From a virus: a stretch of DNA of 64,000 nucleotides. The notes beneath the pieces were generated by a model. The model saw only the letters and a list, made by a program, of their open reading frames with translations, did no database searches and was not told the DNA's origin. The position numbers and the translations under genes were made by a program. The stretch spans positions 1 through 64,000 of IMG/VR virus record IMGVR_UViG_3300028840_008186. One strand, 5' to 3'. Shown piece after piece: positions 59,098 to 64,000 of this stretch (positions are counted from its first letter, which is position 1; each line of letters begins with the position of its first letter).

Positions 59098-59751
59098 ATG
59101 GAAAAGAAAGATCTCAAGAAACTGGCTAAGGAAATGAACAAGGTTATGGGACTGGACCCGGCGATCGATCTCAAATTGGACGCCGAAAAACTCGAGGACT
59201 ATATCAAGAAAAGCCTAGATGAGGTGTATGATACTGATATCGAACCGGAGAACGAAGGGGATGATTGTTTTTCCGACGCAGCGGTGAAGACGCTGGCTGA
59301 ATTGGGGCACGAATACGCTCAGAAGTACCTCGAAAAGCAAGATGAAGGCGAAGAGGAGCCTGAGCCTGAGCCTGAAGAGAAGAAACCCTCCAGGCGCTCG
59401 AGCAGCAAGGGCAAGAAGAAGGAAGAGCCCAAGAAGGAAGAGAAACCTTCACGTAGCAAGGGCAGCAAGAAAGAGGAGCCGAAACAGTCCAAGAAATCTG
59501 ACAAAGAGCCTACGACACGAAAGATGACGCGGCTCGATTCTATTGTTCAGGGCATCGCCAACGCTCACAAACAAAAGAAGAATTGGGAGTTGGATGAAAT
59601 CACCAAAATTACCAATGAACTCTACTCCTCCAACGGCGGCAAAGAAAACCACCGTGAGGCGAAGTTCTTTGTGAATATCGCTATCCAATGTATGGCAGGC
59701 ATTGGAGTAGTAGAATTCAACAAAGAAAAAGAACATGTGAAGTTCGCCTAA
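59098..59751 (+). CDS. Lys/Glu-rich protein with helical ends
   Basis: A 217-residue protein. The start (KDLKKLAKEMNKVMGLDPAI) is a pattern often found in phage proteins of the replication region. The centre (95-145) is a low-complexity Lys/Glu/Ser linker (repeats of KKEEPKK and SKGSKK). The end (145-217) is a folded helical domain. Possibly a single-strand-binding or recombination accessory protein. RBS AAGAGGAGGACATT. Confidence 0.65.
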   Translation: MEKKDLKKLAKEMNKVMGLDPAIDLKLDAEKLEDYIKKSLDEVYDTDIEPENEGDDCFSDAAVKTLAELGHEYAQKYLEKQDEGEEEPEPEPEEKKPSRRSSSKGKKKEEPKKEEKPSRSKGSKKEEPKQSKKSDKEPTTRKMTRLDSIVQGIANAHKQKKNWELDEITKITNELYSSNGGKENHREAKFFVNIAIQCMAGIGVVEFNKEKEHVKFA

Positions 59752-60197
59752 TGGGACGTTGGAAAAGTATACCTGGATACCCTGGCTATTGGGCTTCGGC
59801 CCAAGGTCAGGTTCTAGGTAAAAAGGGCGGAGTTCTCAAGCCGAAGCTTAAGAAATATGCATATGTTGATTTGTATAGGAACAACAAGAGGGCGCGTAGG
59901 CCCATCCACCAATTGGTACTGGAGGTTTTCGGACCTCCTAGGCCTTCTCCTAACCACTTCCCGAATCACAAAGATGGTAACAAATTGAATAATAGTATTT
60001 CTAATCTTGAATGGCTCACTCCTAAAGAGAATATGAGACACGCTGTGAAAACTGGTCTGTTCGTTATCCCATCCGGTCCCAAGAATCATTGGCATGGAAA
60101 GGCTCAGTCCGCTTCTCATATTCTAAAAAGATCAGAAGCCATGAGAGGTAAGAAAAACCATCAGTATAAACATGGGAGGTATTCTGCTTATGAGTAA
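59751..60197 (+). CDS. HNH homing endonuclease with NUMOD4 domain
   Basis: A 148-residue HNH nuclease. NUMOD4 motif WKSIPGYPGYWASAQGQVLG starts at residue 4. The HNH core includes RRPIHQLV (His 53), NHKDGNKLNN at 72-81 and NLEWLT at 85-90. Such enzymes are free-standing homing endonucleases that copy themselves into cognate sites. ATG at 59751 shares a base with the previous stop. Its insertion between the accessory gene and the radical SAM gene is seamless. Confidence 0.88.
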   Translation: MGRWKSIPGYPGYWASAQGQVLGKKGGVLKPKLKKYAYVDLYRNNKRARRPIHQLVLEVFGPPRPSPNHFPNHKDGNKLNNSISNLEWLTPKENMRHAVKTGLFVIPSGPKNHWHGKAQSASHILKRSEAMRGKKNHQYKHGRYSAYE

Positions 60198-61269
60198 GCA
60201 TGGTTTATCAGTGCGTGGTGATTGTTTATACTGCCCGCTTCCCCTCTCCATAGACCCATACAACAACTGCCTCGTAGACTGCCACCATTGTTATATGAGG
60301 CGGTTGAATCATGTATGGGGCAAAGAACTCAAGCCGTTGGATCCAGAAGCTTTGAGAAAGAAGCTCACCAACGGCTTGAAAAACAAGAATCCCAAATCCT
60401 CGATGGCCAACTGTCTCGCCAGAAAGAAAACTATACGGATTGGCAACAAGGCTGATGGCTTCCAACCGATCGAGGACGATCTGCATATCACGGCCCAAGT
60501 GATACAGATCTTGGAAGAACTGGAGTGGAGTTATGTTATCCAAACAAGATTCCTATCAAGAGTCTGGGAATTTGGCTCCGACTATCGAGACGCCCTCTCT
60601 CCAAGAAACGCCGTTATTCTTCCGATTATTAGTCCTGGCCTTGAGATGGACTGGGAGATCCTCGAGAGAAGAAGAACGGATCCGCCAAGGGTTAGACTGC
60701 GGATCCTCAAAGAGTTTCGAGAGCGCGGATTCCACGGCGGCGTCAATGGAGAGCCTTTCATTCCTGGGTATCATACGGTGCAGGATTTCGAGGACACGCT
60801 CAAAACGCTCAGGGACTATGGGATCGACCGGTACAACACATACAACTTACACTTGAATGATTACGTTCTGAAACGACTAAACGATATCAATTTGGATATC
60901 GAGAAGATTTGGACCATGAATCAGGACAAGAATTGGAAGCCGATCCAACAGCAGCTTTGCGATCTTGCGAAAAAACATAATATCATACTGGGCTGTCCCG
61001 ACTTTGTAAACACCGGACCTGACTGGAAGGAGGAGGCTAATACTTGTTGCGGCATAGACGTTCCGAATCCAAGCCGATTTAATACCCATTACTTCAAGAA
61101 GACTATGCAGGCCGGAGTCAAGGCCCCTAACGCTGTACTAACGCAGCATTGGGAGGGTATCGGGGAGTTTGAGGAGGCCTTGAAGATAGTCCAAGGGAAA
61201 CGATCCGATATGTATACAATGGCTGATGCTGGATTGGTTAAGAAGCCCAAGAAAGGATTGATAGTATAA
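60190..61269 (+). CDS. Radical SAM enzyme (SplB-like type)
   Basis: A 359-residue protein. Cluster motif C-x3-C-x2-C at Cys 27, 31 and 34 (NCLVDCHHCYMRR) binds a 4Fe-4S cluster, in the arrangement seen in spore-photoproduct-lyase-type radical SAM enzymes. The body follows a TIM-barrel pattern, and CCGIDVPNP near residue 285 is a possible second cysteine site. It could modify DNA bases or a small molecule. ATG at 60190 follows GGGAGG by ten bases. Its stop overlaps the next ATG by one base. Confidence 0.8.
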   Translation: MSKHGLSVRGDCLYCPLPLSIDPYNNCLVDCHHCYMRRLNHVWGKELKPLDPEALRKKLTNGLKNKNPKSSMANCLARKKTIRIGNKADGFQPIEDDLHITAQVIQILEELEWSYVIQTRFLSRVWEFGSDYRDALSPRNAVILPIISPGLEMDWEILERRRTDPPRVRLRILKEFRERGFHGGVNGEPFIPGYHTVQDFEDTLKTLRDYGIDRYNTYNLHLNDYVLKRLNDINLDIEKIWTMNQDKNWKPIQQQLCDLAKKHNIILGCPDFVNTGPDWKEEANTCCGIDVPNPSRFNTHYFKKTMQAGVKAPNAVLTQHWEGIGEFEEALKIVQGKRSDMYTMADAGLVKKPKKGLIV

Positions 61270-61439
61270 TGGAAACGTATTGGGAACAAGTACAGCAGTT
61301 GCATGATCAATTAACCCACGTTGCTATTTCTTGCTTAGGCAAGGATCCCTTCGATCGGGACAAAGCCAAGTTTACTATAGCGGTCCTCGATGGACCAATG
61401 GAAGGAGAAATTGTCACTGTTGAAATGAGGATAGTATGA
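61269..61439 (+). CDS. Small protein between radical SAM and methyltransferase genes
   Basis: A 56-residue protein (ETYWEQVQQLHDQLTHVAIS start) beginning in TAATG overlap with the radical SAM stop and ending in ATGA overlap with the methyltransferase start. This double coupling supports a real gene although there is no clear RBS. Function unknown; perhaps a subunit of one of its neighbours. Confidence 0.5.
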   Translation: METYWEQVQQLHDQLTHVAISCLGKDPFDRDKAKFTIAVLDGPMEGEIVTVEMRIV

Positions 61440-62143
61440 AAACAAATACGATATTAGCTGGAGACGCTCAGATGATGAGCGAGGATTACATACCTGACGG
61501 TTCGATTGACTTTGTTTTGACGTCTCCTCCGTATGATGGTGCGAACACTCCGAAGGGCGCTGCTCCGAACTTATACCAGTACGGCTTTGAGTTGAGTCGG
61601 GTGTTGAAAGATGGGGGTGTTTGCGTCTTGGTCATACAGGACATAGTCCACAACGGCATCAAGCGCGGCCACTCCATTCGAATCCCGTCCTATTGGATAG
61701 ATCACACCAAGCTAAATCTTTGGGACGATTATATCTATTGGCGCGGAGGGCAGGAGGGGTATTGGTGGAAGAATCGGATCCGCAAAGACCACGACTATAT
61801 GTGGATCTTCGTCAACAATGCGAACAAACCTAAAACCTTCAACAAGATCCGCTACTCCAATCAGGGCTCTATCTTTGATTACCGAACCGAGAAGCGGAAG
61901 ACCAATTTGAGGCGTCACAAAAAAGAGAAAGGCAAGCTATACCCGGTTGCGTTTCCTTTCCAGTTGGCTGAGGATATGATCCGGATCTTCACCAAAAAGG
62001 ATGACTTGGTACTAGATCCTTTTTGCGGGTACGGAACGACTCTCGCCGCAGCGAAGGTTTTGAATAGACGGTACTTGGGAATAGAACTGTTGGAGCACGT
62101 AGCATCGATCGCTACCAAGCACCTGGAGGCTGGATTACTATGA
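61436..62143 (+). CDS. DNA methyltransferase (N4-cytosine/N6-adenine type)
   Basis: A 235-residue beta-class amino-methyltransferase. The catalytic motif IV is TSPPY at 29-33, which is the form most often found in N4-cytosine enzymes; SAM motif I is DPFCGYGTT near 195-203, at the C-terminal end as in permuted members. No target recognition domain beyond the centre (70-180). It may protect phage DNA from restriction. Overlaps neighbours by four bases on each side. Confidence 0.88.
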   Translation: MKTNTILAGDAQMMSEDYIPDGSIDFVLTSPPYDGANTPKGAAPNLYQYGFELSRVLKDGGVCVLVIQDIVHNGIKRGHSIRIPSYWIDHTKLNLWDDYIYWRGGQEGYWWKNRIRKDHDYMWIFVNNANKPKTFNKIRYSNQGSIFDYRTEKRKTNLRRHKKEKGKLYPVAFPFQLAEDMIRIFTKKDDLVLDPFCGYGTTLAAAKVLNRRYLGIELLEHVASIATKHLEAGLL

Positions 62144-62961
62144 GTTTAGGACTGAGAAAAACTCCTCGGCTCTTGGACCAATGGAAATCCCTCGCCAATA
62201 TAATAAACAATCCTGTTGAGTATTGGGATTTCCCTACCACAATGCTCGCCTTTGCTAAATCTTTGAAGAACTCTCAGCTTTTGCTTATGGAAGGCGGCGT
62301 TGTGTTCAGGATAAGGGGAAAGCAAGCGACATTGATCAATTGGTTCGGGGAAGAGGAGGATATGCGAGCAGCGGTATTTGCTCTTCAATCTCAAGATATC
62401 AAAGTGAAAAGCCTTAATTGGGAGAAGACTATGTTCTTCCCGGACAAGGGAGCGAAGGTCAAAGAATTCATTGTCTATGGCTTATATGACTTTGATCTTT
62501 CTACACAATGCCACTCGAGCAAGACCCGTGAAACTTTGAGGAGGAAGCACCGCCAGGGCAAGAAACGGTACACCGTAGGACATAAGCTGCCAGCTAGAGA
62601 GAAGATGGATGAACTATTTGCTAAATGGGCTGAGGAAGCCAGCAAGCGTCATTTTATGGTTGTTAAAGGACATTACCAAGCCTATATCGATCTACTTTAC
62701 AAAGGCTTTGCTAGCTGTATTTGCTTTTGGGAAGGCGAGGAACTGATAGGCATATGCGGTTACGAGGTTTTCGGCAGCTGTGCGCAAATAACTTTGATGA
62801 AGAATCGAAAGGCGCACAGTTGTTTCCCAGTTTACTTTTGGGTTGCGTCTGTAGAGACTATATCCCGGCACTATAACAAAGTATTTTGCGGATCAACCGC
62901 CGAGGGGCTCAAGCAACAGTTAGGTTTCCTGCCTTATGATACCTATAAGTTGAAGCTTTAG
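62140..62961 (+). CDS. GNAT/FemAB-like acyltransferase
   Basis: A 273-residue protein. The C-terminal half (ELIGICGYEVFGSCAQITLM and PVYFWVASVETI) has the GNAT fold layout as in FemAB or DUF2156-like transferases; RRKHRQGKKR near 130 recalls aminoacyl/acyl-CoA binding motifs. In phages, GNAT proteins near methyltransferase genes can acylate modified bases, but peptide or polyamine acceptors are equally possible. ATG overlaps the upstream stop by four bases. Confidence 0.65.
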   Translation: MSLGLRKTPRLLDQWKSLANIINNPVEYWDFPTTMLAFAKSLKNSQLLLMEGGVVFRIRGKQATLINWFGEEEDMRAAVFALQSQDIKVKSLNWEKTMFFPDKGAKVKEFIVYGLYDFDLSTQCHSSKTRETLRRKHRQGKKRYTVGHKLPAREKMDELFAKWAEEASKRHFMVVKGHYQAYIDLLYKGFASCICFWEGEELIGICGYEVFGSCAQITLMKNRKAHSCFPVYFWVASVETISRHYNKVFCGSTAEGLKQQLGFLPYDTYKLKL

Positions 62962-62981
62962 TATTTTTATCCTTAAAAATA
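62962..62981 (+). terminator. AT-rich hairpin after acyltransferase gene
   Basis: TATTTTTA/TAAAAATA (8 bp) with TCCT loop immediately after the stop codon. Confidence 0.4.
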
Positions 62982-63008
62982 AATATTTCCTTTATTAAAA
63001 ACCATTTT

Positions 63009-63039
63009 ATAGCCCTAGTTCAAGTCGGATTAGGGCTAT
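63009..63039 (+). terminator. Terminator-like hairpin
   Basis: ATAGCCCTA/TAGGGCTAT (9 bp) with 13-base loop followed by ATTT, in the 100-base gap before the PLP enzyme gene. It probably separates transcription units, in part. Confidence 0.5.
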
Positions 63040-63064
63040 ATTTATGGGCGGAAGGAGGGCCGGG

Positions 63065-63907
63065 ATGACGATTCGATTGATACCAAATACTCCAGTGGAG
63101 GAGTATACCGTTAAAGGGCAAACGGTTTTAGTCAAAAGGGAAGATCGCGCTACACCTTATCCCGGTCCTCCATTTTCTAAAGTACGGGGGTTGGTGCCCT
63201 ACCTATGGGATTTAAAAGAGTTGGGATTCACAACCATAGGCTACGTGGAAACCTCTGTCTCTATGGCCGGATGGGGAGTCGCGTGGGCGTGCTATCACCT
63301 CGGCCTCGAGTGCATTTTATGGGACCCTCAATACGAGAAGACGCCACCGCTGCTTCGCTACCATCGGAAACAATGGAAGAAGTTCAACCCTAAGATTCTA
63401 CCGATTAAGGCAGGGATGGCAGCGGTAAACTATAATATAGCAGCTAAAGAGGTTCGCAAGACACCGGATTGTTTCTTGCTTCCGCTCGGATTGCCTCTCC
63501 CTTATACCGTAATGGAAACTGCTAAGATCGCCCGGGAGACGTGGAATAGCAATGTATTTCGTACCGTAGTAACATCGGTCGGTAGTGGTACAATATGTGC
63601 GGGACTCTTGAAAGGACTCCCTGGAGATGTTAAGATATTCGGAGTAATGACCAGAACCGGTTCATCAAAACACAAAGCAAAAACGATCCATAAAAAAGCA
63701 CACATCCCTATCGGCGGTTTTTTAGGGAACAAAAACCTGAGTGTAGTAGATCCGGGATGGAGATATGCTGACCGAAGCTCTTGGCCGTGTCCTTTCCCAT
63801 GCCACCCTTGGTATGATCGGAAGGCGTGGCAATGGTTAGACCAATGGATGGGGATGCAGCAAATGGATGGGCCAGTAATGTTTTGGAATATCGGGAGGGT
63901 GCGATGA
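63065..63907 (+). CDS. PLP-dependent enzyme, fold type II
   Basis: A 280-residue protein with the tryptophan-synthase-beta/ACC-deaminase-like layout. VKREDRATPYPGPPFSKVRG holds the likely PLP lysine (Lys 39 in SKVRG), and SVGSGTICAGL at 171-181 is the phosphate-binding loop. It is shorter than cysteine synthase (about 310) and lacks some substrate motifs. Phages carry such genes in clusters that modify thymidine, which would fit the radical SAM and acyltransferase neighbours; this remains an inference. ATG at 63065 follows GGAGG by six bases. Confidence 0.75.
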   Translation: MTIRLIPNTPVEEYTVKGQTVLVKREDRATPYPGPPFSKVRGLVPYLWDLKELGFTTIGYVETSVSMAGWGVAWACYHLGLECILWDPQYEKTPPLLRYHRKQWKKFNPKILPIKAGMAAVNYNIAAKEVRKTPDCFLLPLGLPLPYTVMETAKIARETWNSNVFRTVVTSVGSGTICAGLLKGLPGDVKIFGVMTRTGSSKHKAKTIHKKAHIPIGGFLGNKNLSVVDPGWRYADRSSWPCPFPCHPWYDRKAWQWLDQWMGMQQMDGPVMFWNIGRVR

Positions 63908-64000
63908 ACCGCATAAGTACAGACAACTACCCGTTACTGAAAGCGTTCGCTGATGCGTTGAAGCTGACTATTTTAGAAGAGATCGACGTTGAAGGGAAGT
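63904..64000 (+). CDS. Start of an unknown gene, cut by the window edge
   Basis: The first 32 residues (MNRISTDNYPLLKAFADALK start) are in the window. ATG overlaps the PLP enzyme stop by four bases and follows GGGAGGGTGCG. Too short to assign. It probably belongs to the same module. Confidence 0.6.
   Translation, partial: MNRISTDNYPLLKAFADALKLTILEEIDVEGK

Noticed and set aside
1-64000. Searched by eye for integrase, lysis cassette, DNA polymerase, rRNA and tRNA genes
   Set aside because: No sequence in the window supports any of them; they may lie outside it.

Overview
The window is a piece of a tailed double-stranded DNA phage genome (Caudoviricetes, siphovirus-like). It has a large terminase, portal, prohead protease/scaffold, gpE-like major capsid protein, head-tail joining proteins, a major tail protein, a lambda gpG/gpGT-type pair of tail chaperones linked by a frameshift, a tape measure protein of about 2,870 residues and tail-tip proteins. 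No sheath or baseplate wedge genes are seen. Base composition is moderate, and nearly every gene has a strong AAGGAGGTGA-type ribosome binding site. That fits a host with an ordinary bacterial anti-Shine-Dalgarno sequence, but the host itself cannot be named. No integrase, lysis genes, DNA polymerase, tRNA or CRISPR array is visible, so the genome probably extends beyond the window.

Layout. Positions 37231 down to 1 (minus strand) are the late region, in transcription order: putative small terminase, cupin, zinc ribbon, J-domain protein, TerL, portal, protease/scaffold, a putative decoration protein, capsid, connectors, major tail protein, chaperones, tape measure, tail tip, a giant cysteine-rich Ig-like protein and fibre-like proteins. 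It ends with a block of eight glycan-related enzymes (624-6182): three GT-A-like glycosyltransferases, a GT-D glycosyltransferase, two DUF115-like proteins, a SAM methyltransferase and a sulfotransferase. A secreted fibronectin-III-like protein with its own promoter lies last. Genes here are tightly coupled, many by TAATG or ATGA overlaps.

Positions 37586 to 64000 (plus strand) are the early/middle region. It starts with a divergent control region, then about 45 mostly tiny genes, many with zinc ribbons. These are arranged in transcription units that follow three, possibly four, copies of a promoter-like repeat carrying a TACCC...GGGTA inverted repeat. Replication genes follow (sigma-like factor, SNF2 helicase, CHC2/TOPRIM primase, DnaB-like helicase). 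At the right end are an HNH endonuclease, a radical SAM enzyme, a DNA methyltransferase, a GNAT-like acyltransferase and a PLP fold-type-II enzyme. This last block resembles a DNA-modification module, but that is inference.

Most unusual points: (1) the first early gene (37586-38134) and its flanks are almost free of the dinucleotides TG and CA, so its protein has no His, Gln or Cys, although a paralogue 3 kb away has normal composition; (2) repeated operator-like promoters and a long inverted-repeat leader before a sigma-like gene; (3) overlapping perfect palindromes and a large hairpin after the primase; (4) an iteron-bearing, strand-asymmetric non-coding region (38385-38885) that may be an origin; (5) the late glycosylation/sulfation block.
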